Made by a program: the position numbers and the translations under genes. DNA of 64,000 bases from Marinilongibacter aquaticus. Lineage in GTDB: Bacteria; Bacteroidota; Bacteroidia; Cytophagales; Spirosomataceae. The stretch covers positions 2,195,501 to 2,259,500 of the forward strand of contig NZ_CP083757.1 in the NCBI RefSeq assembly GCF_020149935.1. Reading direction: 5' to 3'. A model generated the notes under the pieces. It made no database searches, had not been told where the DNA came from, and saw nothing but the letters and a program-made list of their open reading frames with translations. Below, one piece after another: positions 52,233 through 62,107 of the stretch (positions within the stretch are counted from its first letter, which is position 1; every line of letters begins with the position of its first letter).

Positions 52233-53186
52233 ATGCGAATCATTTTTATGGGCACGCCCGAATTTGCGGTCGCCAGCTTGAAAAAACTTGTCGACGAGGG
52301 AGCCAATATTGTAGCTGTAGTGACCGCTCCCGACAGGCCCGCAGGCCGAGGGCAACAAATGCGACAAACGCCCGTGAAAATCTTCGCTGTAGAAAACGAC
52401 ATTCCGGTTTTGCAACCCGAGAAATTACGCTCACCCGATTTTCTGGAGACTTTGGCCAGTTACCAAGCCGACCTCCAGATTGTGGTTGCTTTCCGTATGC
52501 TTCCAGAGGTGGTTTGGAGTATGCCGCCGCTGGGCACTTTCAACCTTCACGGCTCGCTGCTGCCGCAATATCGCGGTGCTGCCCCGATCAATTGGGCCAT
52601 CATCAACGGCGAAAAAACCACCGGTGTAAGCACTTTCTTCATTGAAAAAGAAATAGACACGGGAAATATTTTATTTACCGAAAACATAGACATCCCCAAG
52701 GACATGAATGCCGGGGAACTTCACGATGAAATGAAAGAAGTGGGTGCAAACTTGGTTTGGATGACAACGCAAGCCATTGCACAGAAAAGTTATACTTTAA
52801 AAAAACAAGAGGAATTGATTGATGGAGCACTCAAGCCCGCTCCGAAAATCGACAAAGAAGTGTGCAAAATCAACTGGCTCGAAACAAGCGAACACATCTA
52901 TAACCTAATCCGTGGATTGAGCCCCTATCCCGCCGCCTGGACTTGTTTCAGACAAAAGGACAAGAACAAAGACCTCGCTGTCAAGATTTATGCCTGCAGA
53001 ATGGAAAAGGCTGTACACCAATTACCTGTTGGAGGCATACAGTCCGACCAAAAAACGTATATGAAAATTGCGTGCAACGACGGTTTTATCCATGTACTGT
53101 CCTTGCAAATTCCGGGCAAGAAACAAGTACAAATCGACGAATTCTTGAGGGGTTACGCGATCGACAACTTCGAGGTTGTGCTGTAA
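52233..53186 (+). CDS. fmt: Methionyl-tRNA formyltransferase
   Basis: Fmt formylates initiator Met-tRNA. The 317-residue protein starts MRIIFMGTPEFAVASLKKLV, then has VVTAPDRPAGRGQQMRQTPV near residue 30. The catalytic region is FNLHGSLLPQYRGAAPINWA near 108, with NGEKTTGVSTFFIEKEIDTG following. The C-terminal oligonucleotide-binding part is present. It is transcribed alone and divergent from greA. It meets a lipoprotein gene tail to tail with eight bases between. Confidence 0.96.
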   Translation: MRIIFMGTPEFAVASLKKLVDEGANIVAVVTAPDRPAGRGQQMRQTPVKIFAVENDIPVLQPEKLRSPDFLETLASYQADLQIVVAFRMLPEVVWSMPPLGTFNLHGSLLPQYRGAAPINWAIINGEKTTGVSTFFIEKEIDTGNILFTENIDIPKDMNAGELHDEMKEVGANLVWMTTQAIAQKSYTLKKQEELIDGALKPAPKIDKEVCKINWLETSEHIYNLIRGLSPYPAAWTCFRQKDKNKDLAVKIYACRMEKAVHQLPVGGIQSDQKTYMKIACNDGFIHVLSLQIPGKKQVQIDEFLRGYAIDNFEVVL

Positions 53187-53194
53187 ATCAAGCT

Positions 53195-53833
53195 TTAGCC
53201 CCGTTTTTTTCGATAAGGCAAATCCTTCACCAAACCATCGACAGCCATTGAACCCAATCGGCTTGGTGTATCGTAAGGTGTGCTTGGCCTTTGCAGTGTC
53301 TCATCCGACCAAATCAAGGCTCCGCTGCGTCCGTCGTACAGACGGGCTTCAACCCGCGTACCGCCCGGGCTGCTGAAACGCCCACCGGGAAAGACTTCGA
53401 CTTTCGACGTACCCACAAGCACCGCATCCACACCCAAAATCTGGCACAATTGGGCTTTGTCCATGTTTTGCAATTGTTGAATGGGAATACCGGCATCCGA
53501 CAGGCGTTTGTTGGTCACAGCGAAAGACTGAATCACTTTTTGGATTCGTCCCTTTTCGATTTCTTTGGCCATTACGGTAAAGAAATCCTTTTGAATTTCC
53601 AATCCGGCCAATCGGCCTTGTTCTGCCCAGTACTCGTCTCCATTCCGACCGCGGGCTTGCCGCATCATCATTTTATAATTGTTGTCGAAACTTACAGCAA
53701 AGGGCAAAATTGCCACTTCACGATGCTGACCCGCCATGCTCAAGGCATCATCAGACACGTAGGGCCCTTTCGAAGCACAAGAAGCCAAGAAGAAGAGGGC
53801 CAATATGGGGAATATATATTTTGCTTTCATCAT
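53195..53833 (-). CDS. Lipoprotein of unknown function
   Basis: The product has about 212 residues from the ATG at 53833 (MMKAKYIFPILALFFLASC, lipid site Cys19). The mature part has REVAILPFAVSFDNNYKMMM near residue 39, LQNMDKAQLCQILGVDAVLV near 120 and GTRVEARLYDGRSGALIWSD near 160. The pattern of a secreted alpha/beta protein ending in a strand with ALIWS resembles GNA1162/CsgG-like envelope lipoproteins, but I cannot assign it. It is probably downstream of hemE on the same strand, 62 bases away. Confidence 0.8.
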   Translation of the reverse strand: MMKAKYIFPILALFFLASCASKGPYVSDDALSMAGQHREVAILPFAVSFDNNYKMMMRQARGRNGDEYWAEQGRLAGLEIQKDFFTVMAKEIEKGRIQKVIQSFAVTNKRLSDAGIPIQQLQNMDKAQLCQILGVDAVLVGTSKVEVFPGGRFSSPGGTRVEARLYDGRSGALIWSDETLQRPSTPYDTPSRLGSMAVDGLVKDLPYRKKRG

Positions 53834-53895
53834 GCCTTTATAACGCCAAAGAAAGCCCGATCGTTGCTTAAAATTCTTTAAATAAAAGACTGGAC

Positions 53896-54915
53896 TTAAA
53901 ACGATTGCACCGTTTCGATAAAGCATTTCACCTTCTCGGGGTCTGTATCGGGATAAACTCCGTGGCCCAAATTCGCAATGTATCGTTGCTTGCCAAAGGC
54001 TTTTAGCATGGCCTTGGTTTCCTTTTCGATTTGCGAAAAAGTGCCGTAAAGCACACAAGGGTCCAAATTGCCTTGCAAAGTTTTTGTGGGAATCAGTGCT
54101 CGCGATTCCTGAATGTCCATATTCCAATCCAAGCCCACAACTTCGCATGCAAGCTGACCGATTTCTTTTCGGGCGAAAAAAGCTCCTTTGGCGAAAACGG
54201 TTACAGGCACCTCATCGATGGCCTCACAAATTTGCTGGATGTAAGGAACGGCAAAAGCACTGTATTGAGCTGGCGACAAAATGCCCGCCCAACTGTCGAA
54301 CACCTGTATGAGGTTTGCTCCTGCCCTAACCTGAGCCTTAAGGTAGGCGATCGTCACATCCGTAATCTTTTGCAAAAGGGCATGAGCCAATTCCGGTTCG
54401 GTATACAGCATTTTTTTCGCCTCTGAAAATGTCTTTGACCCGTGGCCTTCCACCATGTAACAAAGAATGGTGAAGGGAGCCCCAGCAAAACCGATTAAAG
54501 GCACACGGTCTTCAAGCCCCTTTTTTGTTAAACGAATGGCATCAATCACATACGACAAATGCTCTTCAATATGGGCTGTGTTCAGGTCTTCTACATCTTT
54601 GGCCGACTTCACGGTTTTCGGAAAAAGAGGTCCTTTCTTTTCTATCATTTCGTAAGGCAATCCCATGGCTTCGGGCACCACCAAAATATCCGAAAAAATG
54701 ATGGCCGCATCCACACCCAAGATATCCACAGGCTGAATGGTCACTTCGGCAGCCATTTCCGGGCTCTTGGCCAAATTGATGAAACTGCCTGCCTTTTCAC
54801 GTACCTCGCGGTATTCTTTCAAAATTCTTCCTGCCTGACGCATCGTCCATACAGGCACTCGCTCCACTTGCTCGCCCCGTGCAGCACGAAGCAAAAGATC
54901 ATTTTTCAAATTCAT
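53896..54915 (-). CDS. hemE: Uroporphyrinogen decarboxylase
   Basis: HemE removes four carboxyl groups from uroporphyrinogen III to give coproporphyrinogen III. The 339-residue protein has the entry motif [20 protein letters not shown] near residue 20, [19 protein letters not shown] near 75, [20 protein letters not shown] near 140 and [19 protein letters not shown] near 208. It ends [20 protein letters not shown], the usual C-terminal signature. It is the second haem-pathway gene of the window but is far from hemB. Confidence 0.96.
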   Translation of the reverse strand: MNLKNDLLLRAARGEQVERVPVWTMRQAGRILKEYREVREKAGSFINLAKSPEMAAEVTIQPVDILGVDAAIIFSDILVVPEAMGLPYEMIEKKGPLFPKTVKSAKDVEDLNTAHIEEHLSYVIDAIRLTKKGLEDRVPLIGFAGAPFTILCYMVEGHGSKTFSEAKKMLYTEPELAHALLQKITDVTIAYLKAQVRAGANLIQVFDSWAGILSPAQYSAFAVPYIQQICEAIDEVPVTVFAKGAFFARKEIGQLACEVVGLDWNMDIQESRALIPTKTLQGNLDPCVLYGTFSQIEKETKAMLKAFGKQRYIANLGHGVYPDTDPEKVKCFIETVQSF

Positions 54916-55049
54916 TCGGCAAAAATAACAGCAAATACGAGATGGTTTTACTTTGTTTGTCTAAAAACAAGTGGTGAATGCCACATTTAATTTGGGAATG
55001 AAGTCGACAAAGCTGAATTTTAATTCCTGAAAACAAAACCTAATCGCAC

Positions 55050-56039
55050 GTGAAGTACAGAACGCTGGGCAAATCCGGAATACAGATTTCAGAAATCAGT
55101 TTGGGCACTTGGCAAGTCGGAGGCAAATGGGGTCAAGCTTTTGACTTTTCTTTGGCCGACCGCATTTTGAACGAAGCCGTGGACGGGGGTGTAAACTTTA
55201 TCGACACCGCCGATGTATACGGCAACAATATCGGCGAAAGCGAAACCGCCGTTGGTCGATTTGTCCGCAGCCGTAAGGAGAAAATCTATGTGGCGACAAA
55301 ATGTGGCCGACAAGTGAGCCCGCATGTAAATGAAGGGTATCAGCCCCAAGTCTTAAGGAAATTCGTGGAAGACAGCCTAAGCCGCATGGGTTTGGAAACG
55401 ATCGACCTGATCCAGTTGCATTGCCCGCCCACCGAAGTCTATTATCGCCCCGAAATATTTGAGCTGTTCGATAGGCTTAAAACAGAAGGCAAAATTCAAC
55501 ATTTGGGCATCAGTGTCGAAAAAATAGAAGAGGCCATCAAAGGCATGGAATACGACAATGTGTGTGCGGTGCAGATCATTTTCAACATGTTTCGCCAAAG
55601 GCCAAACGAGCTGTTTTTCGAACTGGCCCATAAACACAATGTGGGCATTCTGGCCCGCGTGCCTTTGGCCAGCGGACTTTTGACGGGCAAGTTTTCTTCC
55701 AGCTCGACATTCGAGCCGGGCGATCACCGCAATTTCAACAGAAATGGAGAAGTTTTCGACAAAGGTGAAACCTTCGCGGGCATCGATTACGAAACCGGTC
55801 TGAAGGCCGTCGAGGCCCTGAAAGAGGCATTTCCTTCGGCACATTTATCGCAATTGGCTTTGCGTTGGATTCTGAGTTTCCCCGAAATATCGGCGGTTAT
55901 TCCGGGAGCAAGTTCTCCGGATCAAATAATGAAAAACCTCGCAGCCGCCGAGGCCCCAGACATTTCGACGGAACAAAAGGATATCATTTCGGACATTTAC
56001 AACGCATACATCAAATCGCTGGTGCATCAACGTTGGTAA
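55050..56039 (+). CDS. Aldo/keto reductase
   Basis: This 329-residue oxidoreductase starts at a GTG with the reading MKYRTLGKSGIQISEISLGT. The catalytic tetrad is visible: NFIDTADVYGNNIGESET (Asp and Tyr), YVATKCGRQV (Lys) and DLIQLHCPP (His). The NADPH-binding end reads SAVIPGASSPDQIMKNLAAA. It belongs to the broad AKR family that reduces aldehydes and ketones, and the substrate is not predictable. It is 42 bases upstream of a second reductase gene, probably in one operon. Confidence 0.92.
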   Translation: MKYRTLGKSGIQISEISLGTWQVGGKWGQAFDFSLADRILNEAVDGGVNFIDTADVYGNNIGESETAVGRFVRSRKEKIYVATKCGRQVSPHVNEGYQPQVLRKFVEDSLSRMGLETIDLIQLHCPPTEVYYRPEIFELFDRLKTEGKIQHLGISVEKIEEAIKGMEYDNVCAVQIIFNMFRQRPNELFFELAHKHNVGILARVPLASGLLTGKFSSSSTFEPGDHRNFNRNGEVFDKGETFAGIDYETGLKAVEALKEAFPSAHLSQLALRWILSFPEISAVIPGASSPDQIMKNLAAAEAPDISTEQKDIISDIYNAYIKSLVHQRW

Positions 56040-56081
56040 GCCCATCATTTCTTAATTTTGAACAAATAATTAACCTAAACT

Positions 56082-57074
56082 ATGACATATGTAGCAAACG
56101 CATCGCGGTACGATAAAATGAGCTATCGCCGATGTGGAAACAGTGGCGTAATGCTTCCAGAAATTTCGCTGGGCCTTTGGCACAATTTCGGTGGCGTGGA
56201 CACCTTCGAAACTTACCGGGCTATTTTGCGTGAAGCTTTCAACGCCGGGGTAACCCATTTCGACTTGGCCAACAATTACGGCCCGCCTCCGGGCTCGGCC
56301 GAAGAAAACTTTGGCCATATTCTGAAAAAAGACTTTTTGCCTTATCGCGACGAACTGATCATTTCTTCAAAAGCCGGATACCGCATGTGGCCCGGTCCGT
56401 ATGGCGAATGGGGCTCGAGAAAATACCTGATTGCCAGTTGCAATGCCAGCTTAAAACGCATGGGACTGGATTATGTCGATATTTTCTATTCGCACCGCCC
56501 AGACCCCAATACGCCACTTGAAGAAACCATGGGGGCATTGGATCAAATCGTGCGTTCGGGAAAGGCCATTTATGCGGGCCTGAGCAATTACGATCCCGAA
56601 CAAACAGCACAAGCCGTAGCCATTTTGAAAGATTTGGGTACGCCCTGCCTGATTCACCAGCCGAAATACAGCATGTTGGTACGTGAACCCGAAAACGGCC
56701 TTTTGGATATTTTGGGCAAAGAAGGCATCGGTTGCATTCCGTTCTCGCCTTTGGCTCAAGGTTTGTTGACCAACAAATACCTTAAAGGAATACCCGAAGG
56801 TTCGCGGGCAGCCCTTGATCATGGTTTCTTGCAAAAAGACGAGGTAAACGATAAAGTGATAGACCGCATGAGAAGACTGAACGCCTTGGCCGAAAGCCGC
56901 GGGCAGTCGCTTGCCCAAATGGCCATAGCGTGGTTGCTGAAAGACGAACGCGTGACAACGGTGCTCATCGGGGCCAGCCGCGTTTCGCAGCTTCACAACT
57001 CGCTTGGGGCTTTGGAAAACAAAGCTTTCAGTACAGAAGAACTGAGCCAAATTGAAGATATTTTGGCTTCTTGA
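56082..57074 (+). CDS. Aldo/keto reductase, YghZ/GpR-like
   Basis: This 330-residue reductase has the features of L-glyceraldehyde 3-phosphate reductase: MSYRRCGNSGVMLPEISLGL near residue 13, THFDLANNYGPPPGSAEENF near 58, IISSKAGYRMWPGPYGEWGS near 92 and DYVDIFYSHRPDPNTPLEET near 127. E. coli YghZ reduces L-glyceraldehyde 3-phosphate and methylglyoxal, so a detoxifying role is likely. It follows another aldo/keto reductase gene and is closed by a hairpin. Confidence 0.92.
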   Translation: MTYVANASRYDKMSYRRCGNSGVMLPEISLGLWHNFGGVDTFETYRAILREAFNAGVTHFDLANNYGPPPGSAEENFGHILKKDFLPYRDELIISSKAGYRMWPGPYGEWGSRKYLIASCNASLKRMGLDYVDIFYSHRPDPNTPLEETMGALDQIVRSGKAIYAGLSNYDPEQTAQAVAILKDLGTPCLIHQPKYSMLVREPENGLLDILGKEGIGCIPFSPLAQGLLTNKYLKGIPEGSRAALDHGFLQKDEVNDKVIDRMRRLNALAESRGQSLAQMAIAWLLKDERVTTVLIGASRVSQLHNSLGALENKAFSTEELSQIEDILAS

Positions 57075-57081
57075 ATTCGAT

Positions 57082-57107
57082 CGCCGAGGGCATTTTTGCC
57101 CTCGGCG
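57082..57107 (+). terminator. Hairpin terminator after the reductase pair
   Basis: Arms CGCCGAGGGCA and TGCCCTCGGCG have a TTTT loop, seven bases after the stop. The stem is very strong but the tail (TACAAAATAA) is not T-rich. Confidence 0.65.
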
Positions 57108-57273
57108 TACAAAATAATCTCCCAAAGAAAACGGCAGCTTATTCCCTTTTTACTTCGAACGCAAAAAACAAATCCTCATAAAAGAAAATCAACTTTGCGT
57201 CTTCTATCTTTTCCCTATTTTTGCCGCCAGCTTATTTAATCATTTAACTATTATACAATTAACCTTTACCTGC

Positions 57274-57864
57274 ATGAAGAAACTTCTATTCACACTTCTC
57301 TTGGCCATGCCATGCCTTAGCTTTGCCCAACTCGATATCAAACTCAACCTGCCTTCAACTGTTGGACTTAAACCTGAACTGGGACTTGAATTCGGTTACG
57401 ACAATTTCAGTCTCGAAATCGACAATGGGCTTATCCTTCAAAAATGGGGCGAAGCCACTTTTATAGATTCGGAAGGCAATGAGGTGCAAACGGGAGTCAA
57501 CAGGTTTGGCTACAATGGAGGCATTCGAGCCAACTACTATTTCAGCCCCAGAGAAACGCTCGACGGCTGGTTTGTTTCACCGGTGATCAAATACCGTTCG
57601 CAAAAAATAAAGTTCGAAGACCCGATCAAAAACAAACGTGTTGGGGCGGGTCTTGTGCTGGGAAGAAAAGGCATGATTTTCGACCGCTTCGGCTACGCAG
57701 CCGAAGGCGGATTTGGCTACTGGTTTATCAATTCTTACAAAAACAGCCAGGGCGAAAATTCTCCCATCTACAAAGACAGCTTCTTGTTTGCCGATTTGCT
57801 CGAAAAGCTCGACAAATTCATGCTGCCTTTTACCGTAACCCTTTTCTACCGCATAGGCAGTTAA
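57274..57864 (+). CDS. Secreted protein, probable outer membrane beta-barrel
   Basis: This 196-residue protein has a signal peptide (LLFTLLLAMPCLSFAQ) followed by alternating strands such as STVGLKPELGLEFGYDNFSL, FGYNGGIRANYYFSPRETL and FGYAAEGGFGYWFINSYKN. It ends with a strand, MLPFTVTLFYRIGS, as small outer-membrane barrels do. It looks like a DUF3575-type porin-like protein, but no family motif is certain. The next gene starts 32 bases later on the same strand, so the two are probably one unit. Confidence 0.65.
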   Translation: MKKLLFTLLLAMPCLSFAQLDIKLNLPSTVGLKPELGLEFGYDNFSLEIDNGLILQKWGEATFIDSEGNEVQTGVNRFGYNGGIRANYYFSPRETLDGWFVSPVIKYRSQKIKFEDPIKNKRVGAGLVLGRKGMIFDRFGYAAEGGFGYWFINSYKNSQGENSPIYKDSFLFADLLEKLDKFMLPFTVTLFYRIGS

Positions 57865-57896
57865 ATACCATTCTTTTATATTATTAATTATCAAGC

Positions 57897-59651
57897 ATGA
57901 GATACACCTTCCCGTTTATCTTACTCATGGCCTTATGCACATCCCATGGCATTTGGGCCCAAAAAGTAGATATCGACAGAGAAAAATTCAGTTTCCCCCG
58001 GACAGTTTTGCCAGCAGAACCGCTCGACAAAGACGTGTACTTCTATGAGGTAAAAGTCGATAGCGACCCCTCTATCGAAGACTACCTAAGCGATGAAGAA
58101 ATTGCCTCGGGCCTTTTGATTGAAGGCATGAAACAAGCCTACAATCAGGAAAAACATTTCAATGTGCACCTCTACACCTCCACCTTCATTATGGGCACGC
58201 CGAGTATCAAATCGCGGGTGAGTGAAACGAAAGACAAAGACGGCCGGGTAAGCCGACACACCTATTATAGTTTCACCATCAAATACACTTGGGATGCCTA
58301 CTATGAAAGCACAAAGCCCGACGGCTCGGTATTGACAGAGAAAGAGTACATTTTCTCAAAAGACAACCCGCAAGAATACAGCTCGAAAGAGTACAATTCT
58401 TCGGCCGAAGTGAAACAATACTTAAAAGTCAATTTAAAGGCTCTTAAGTCTACTTTGGTGAAAGAATGCGTGGCTTATCTGAACAAAAAAGCCTCTTCGC
58501 ACCTTTCTTACTTGGTGGGCTACCGCCAAAGAACAGTCAACGAAAACCTCTGGAATATGGACAGCAAAAAGCATCCAGAGAATGCCGCCTTTCAAAAGAA
58601 TGTGGCTTTGCTACTTTCGGCAATCAGCGAATTGGATTTCACCTCAAAACCAGAAGGTCTAGAAGCGAAAGTGGCACCCGCAGTCGATTATTTCACCCAA
58701 CTGAGTAAAGGAGATACTGAAGACAAGCAAAACCGAAGACTGGTTTTTGCCTCGGCATTCAACCTTGGCATGTTTTACAATGTCATGGAGCAGCCTATCG
58801 AAGCCAAAAAGTGGGGACAGTTTTTGATCGACAGTGATGTGGACAAAAAAGATGGCCAATCGATAATCGATCGGGCAGAAAAAATTGAGTTGAACCTTTT
58901 GGCCAATGAAGTGAGCACAAGCCGCTTTGCACGCACTATCCCCAAACCTACCGAATCGCAGGAAATAGCCGATACCGAAGAGACAGAGGAAACCAAAGAA
59001 CCCGAAGTGGCCAAATTCGTTCAATGTCTTGCGGTCACCGATAAAGACGAAGAAATTGAAGGTTACCTGATCAACGATTTCTACAACAAACCTTGGGAAG
59101 TGCAAGACGGCGTACTTTTTGTACCAAATGCCCTTTTCAACGACGGCGATTTCAGCAAGAAGTCAATCGAAAAATACAGCCCGAAAGAACTCAAGGCTTT
59201 AAGTTTCAACAAAATGACATTCATTTCTGTCCTATACAGCGACGTGAGCAAACTGACGGACGGAAACCCTTTGTCGGCCACAGCAAAAAGACGTTTCGTG
59301 CAAGTGGTCCAAAACGGGAAATACAAGCTCTTGCGTTTTTATGAAGAACCTTCTTCCATGACTGTGTTTTCTGGCTCGATCCCAGACGATGAAATCGACC
59401 CCGCGGATATGGATTTTTACCCATTGATGCTCAAGCCAGATAGCGACAAAGCCGTGTTGATCACCACAAAAATGTTGGAAGATTTGTTGGCCAAAAACAA
59501 ACCACTTTTCAGCCGTTACCAAAAGGGCGAATTCTCGGTGGATGGAAAACCCATCGACACAAAGCGAGGACTTTTGGAACGCTTGGAAGCCAAGACTGAC
59601 CTGGACGAAAACATCAACCTAGAATTGTTGATCACAGAATTGAACAAATAA
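57897..59651 (+). CDS. Large secreted protein of unknown function
   Basis: This 584-residue protein has a signal peptide (TFPFILLMALCTSHGIWAQ). The mature part mixes strands and helices, with FSFPRTVLPAEPLDKDVYFY near residue 29, KYTWDAYYESTKPDGSVLTE near 135, and a helical part with VASAFNLGMFYNVMEQPIEA-like TPR character near 285. An acidic linker of Glu, Thr and Lys (IADTEETEETKEPEVAK, about 355-372) divides it in two. I recognise no family. It shares a probable transcript with the barrel-like protein before it. Confidence 0.7.
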   Translation: MRYTFPFILLMALCTSHGIWAQKVDIDREKFSFPRTVLPAEPLDKDVYFYEVKVDSDPSIEDYLSDEEIASGLLIEGMKQAYNQEKHFNVHLYTSTFIMGTPSIKSRVSETKDKDGRVSRHTYYSFTIKYTWDAYYESTKPDGSVLTEKEYIFSKDNPQEYSSKEYNSSAEVKQYLKVNLKALKSTLVKECVAYLNKKASSHLSYLVGYRQRTVNENLWNMDSKKHPENAAFQKNVALLLSAISELDFTSKPEGLEAKVAPAVDYFTQLSKGDTEDKQNRRLVFASAFNLGMFYNVMEQPIEAKKWGQFLIDSDVDKKDGQSIIDRAEKIELNLLANEVSTSRFARTIPKPTESQEIADTEETEETKEPEVAKFVQCLAVTDKDEEIEGYLINDFYNKPWEVQDGVLFVPNALFNDGDFSKKSIEKYSPKELKALSFNKMTFISVLYSDVSKLTDGNPLSATAKRRFVQVVQNGKYKLLRFYEEPSSMTVFSGSIPDDEIDPADMDFYPLMLKPDSDKAVLITTKMLEDLLAKNKPLFSRYQKGEFSVDGKPIDTKRGLLERLEAKTDLDENINLELLITELNK

Positions 59652-59680
59652 AAAAAAGGGGCTTTTAAGCCCCCTTTTTA
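59652..59680. terminator. Bidirectional terminator between convergent genes
   Basis: Arms GGGGCTT (59658-59664) and AAGCCCC (59667-59673) have a TT loop, with As before and Ts after (59675-59679), so it works in both directions. It overlaps the stop codon of the leftward gene. Confidence 0.88.
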
Positions 59681-60739
59681 CTTTGGAAAAACCGTTTTAA
59701 AGCAGTCTACATCACTTTTGCTCGGATCTTCCGGCTTTTCATCAAAGCGTTTCATATACGCCCCCGCAGGCGACCAAACCGTTTGCATAATGCCCAAATA
59801 GTGCGGTTTTAGTTCTTCAGTCGATTGTTCAATCAGCAAGTCGGTCAGCTCGATCTGTTTCATCGCAATGTCTGCATTTCGCCATGGGCAGGTAATCACA
59901 TCGAAGCCTTTCATTGCAAAATAAGCCATCGAAGGGTCGGCACGTTCATAATGCCAGTCGCAGATAACCACATCTTTGGCAATCAAATCCACTGCCCGAT
60001 ACGTGTTGTTCATGCTGGCCTCCCACATGCCCATGCCTGTAGTTTTACCATCGATGAGGCGATCACCCCACATCCAAAGGCGTTTTCCGCTTTCGGCCAA
60101 ATGGTTGCGAAGCTTGTTCACTTCTCCGGCAAAAAGCTCGGCTTTATCTCGCCCTCCGCAACGCGGGCATTCGTCCATTCCGATATAAAAGACTTCGTCC
60201 AAACCTGCATGAAAGGCCTTGCTTTCGAAAACCGCGGTAATTTCATCCATCAGTTCAAAAACAACTGCATGCACTTCGGGATGCAAAGGACAGTAGCTTT
60301 TGCAATACAATCCATCGGCATTCGGCCATTCGTATTTTTCCGGAAATTTCACGCTGGGCGTTTCATCGAATTGCGGATACACTTCCAGCAATTTGGACAC
60401 CTTGCTGTGCCAAGACTGATGCCCCAAAAGGTTGATTTGCGGAATCACTTCGATACCGCCTTTCCGGCAAGCCATCACAATCGCCTTTACATCCTTTTCG
60501 CTCAAAGCATCTTCATCCACCAACTCGGGATGGCTCTTGTATTGATAATGATAATCGACACGGAGCAGCAAAGTGTTTACCCCCCGAGGAATCAATTCAC
60601 CTTCGATGAACTTCACAAAATCGCCCATTTCACTTTTGGCGGGCACGGCTATGGCAAAGCCTTTAACCGCATAGTTGCTTTGGCTAAAGCCCAACAAGGC
60701 CACAAGCCCAAAATAGAGTGTAAGAATACCTTTTTTCAT
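59678..60739 (-). CDS. Secreted GH20-like hydrolase
   Basis: This 353-residue protein has a signal peptide (ILTLYFGLVALLGFSQ). The TIM-barrel pattern of family 20 beta-hexosaminidases is visible: GVNTLLLRVDYHYQYKSHPE, GIEVIPQINLLGHQSWHSK near residue 98, and AFHAGLDEVFYIGMDECP near 195, where Asp-Glu would be the catalytic pair. It lacks the N-terminal GH20b domain and is short for GH20, so an altered specificity is likely. Its gene is 18 bases downstream of the DUF5009 gene, in the same unit. Confidence 0.78.
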   Translation of the reverse strand: MKKGILTLYFGLVALLGFSQSNYAVKGFAIAVPAKSEMGDFVKFIEGELIPRGVNTLLLRVDYHYQYKSHPELVDEDALSEKDVKAIVMACRKGGIEVIPQINLLGHQSWHSKVSKLLEVYPQFDETPSVKFPEKYEWPNADGLYCKSYCPLHPEVHAVVFELMDEITAVFESKAFHAGLDEVFYIGMDECPRCGGRDKAELFAGEVNKLRNHLAESGKRLWMWGDRLIDGKTTGMGMWEASMNNTYRAVDLIAKDVVICDWHYERADPSMAYFAMKGFDVITCPWRNADIAMKQIELTDLLIEQSTEELKPHYLGIMQTVWSPAGAYMKRFDEKPEDPSKSDVDCFKTVFPK

Positions 60740-60757
60740 TTTAATTCTATGCTTATG

Positions 60758-61927
60758 TTACAGTTTCAAACGGATATTTACTTTGACCATACGGTTGCAA
60801 ATCGCCAACATGGCAAAGGCCCAGCACAAGGAGCCCGCAACGGCCAACCAAGCACTCTCCTCTTGTTTGTACACCAAAAGGTGAAGATCCAGCGACCAGA
60901 TCAAAAAATACAGGATATCGGGAAAAAGATAGGTGGTCAAAGAATTCTGTCCAGCCTTTTTGAAAAACGAAAAACCCTTGCCCCACTCCAATACATCGAC
61001 AAGAAAATAAAGCAAGGCAAACAAGAGTATACTGATACCCGTACAAATGAATGCCCAACTGGGCGTGCCCAATATCTTGGAAATGATAAACCATTGTCTC
61101 AAGAAAAAACCCAATGCCAAACAGCCCAAACCCAAGGCCAACAACACGTATAAAAGCATCTTGTGTCCTTTCTCCCAAGTTTTCACCAGCGTGCCCAACA
61201 AAACACCCGCCATCACCAAAAAGGGTGTATTCCCTCTAAGTATTACACCGAAAACCTGTCCAATCTCCTCGGGAAAGTGCACTACACCCGCACTGCCCGC
61301 GATATTTAAAGCCGCAAAAAGAGCGAAGAAAAACAAAAGAAAAGGCATGCGACCCTTGCTTAAGCTAAAGGACAAGAAGGCGGCCAAATAGCCCCATCCG
61401 ATCAGGCCCAGAATCCCCCACCATTGGGTACGCATCCACAAGGGTTCTTCAGGTGTGCCCGCCTTGTAAATCCAAGCCAAAAACAGCAACAAGGCCCAGC
61501 CACCCAATTGCAGCCATTTGGCCAAACCCCAATCTTTGGGGTAGGCATTCCAAATCAAAAAAACGCCAAGGTAAAGCAACAATGCCCAAAAGTATTTCCC
61601 TAGCCCTGTCATTTCCGGGTTCAGGCCACCAATATTCACGACGAAAACACCAATCAAAATCAAACTACCCGCACGCAGCAACACGTGCTTCAGGATCGTA
61701 AATTCCGAATCGCCCTTGGCCACTCGGGCCGCATGAGCAAATGGAATGGCCATGCCCACAAGAAACAAGAAACCGGGAAAAACCCAATCGGCCAAACCCA
61801 TGCCGTCTTCATTCATTTGGGTATGCACCAAGGCATGCGGCACACCGGGCTCGTAGAGGTCGTTGACAAAAAGCATGAGCAGGAGGGTCAGCCCACGCAT
61901 GACATCGATGGATGCAATTCGCTTCAT
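60758..61927 (-). CDS. DUF5009 membrane protein, HGSNAT-like acyltransferase
   Basis: This 389-residue polytopic protein starts RIASIDVMRGLTLLLMLFVN, then has MGLADWVFPGFLFLVGMAIP, which are the signatures of the DUF5009/HGSNAT group. HGSNAT moves an acetyl group across a membrane onto glucosamine residues. About ten helices follow. Next to a GH20-like hydrolase, a joint role in hexosamine-containing glycan use is plausible: acetylation outside, then hydrolysis. That link is inference from neighbours. Confidence 0.85.
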   Translation of the reverse strand: MKRIASIDVMRGLTLLLMLFVNDLYEPGVPHALVHTQMNEDGMGLADWVFPGFLFLVGMAIPFAHAARVAKGDSEFTILKHVLLRAGSLILIGVFVVNIGGLNPEMTGLGKYFWALLLYLGVFLIWNAYPKDWGLAKWLQLGGWALLLFLAWIYKAGTPEEPLWMRTQWWGILGLIGWGYLAAFLSFSLSKGRMPFLLFFFALFAALNIAGSAGVVHFPEEIGQVFGVILRGNTPFLVMAGVLLGTLVKTWEKGHKMLLYVLLALGLGCLALGFFLRQWFIISKILGTPSWAFICTGISILLFALLYFLVDVLEWGKGFSFFKKAGQNSLTTYLFPDILYFLIWSLDLHLLVYKQEESAWLAVAGSLCWAFAMLAICNRMVKVNIRLKL

Positions 61928-62107
61928 AAACGTATATTCATATAAGTAAACTTAGGCAATTTGACTTTCCCGAAATGGCCCCACGCACAAGACCGCCTAT
62001 TTTATCGCCCAAAACAGAATAATGGACTATTTATCTTCTGCAATCGGTACAAAGTGCCCTGCTTCCCTTATTTTTACGAGAGAAGCGTAAAATCTAAAAA
62101 CAAGCAT

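Noticed and set aside
59825-61153. 442-codon open frame on the plus strand
   Set aside because: It lies wholly opposite the GH20-like and DUF5009 genes, which have clear family motifs. Its product is His/Gln-rich without a signal peptide or domain, as expected of an antisense shadow.
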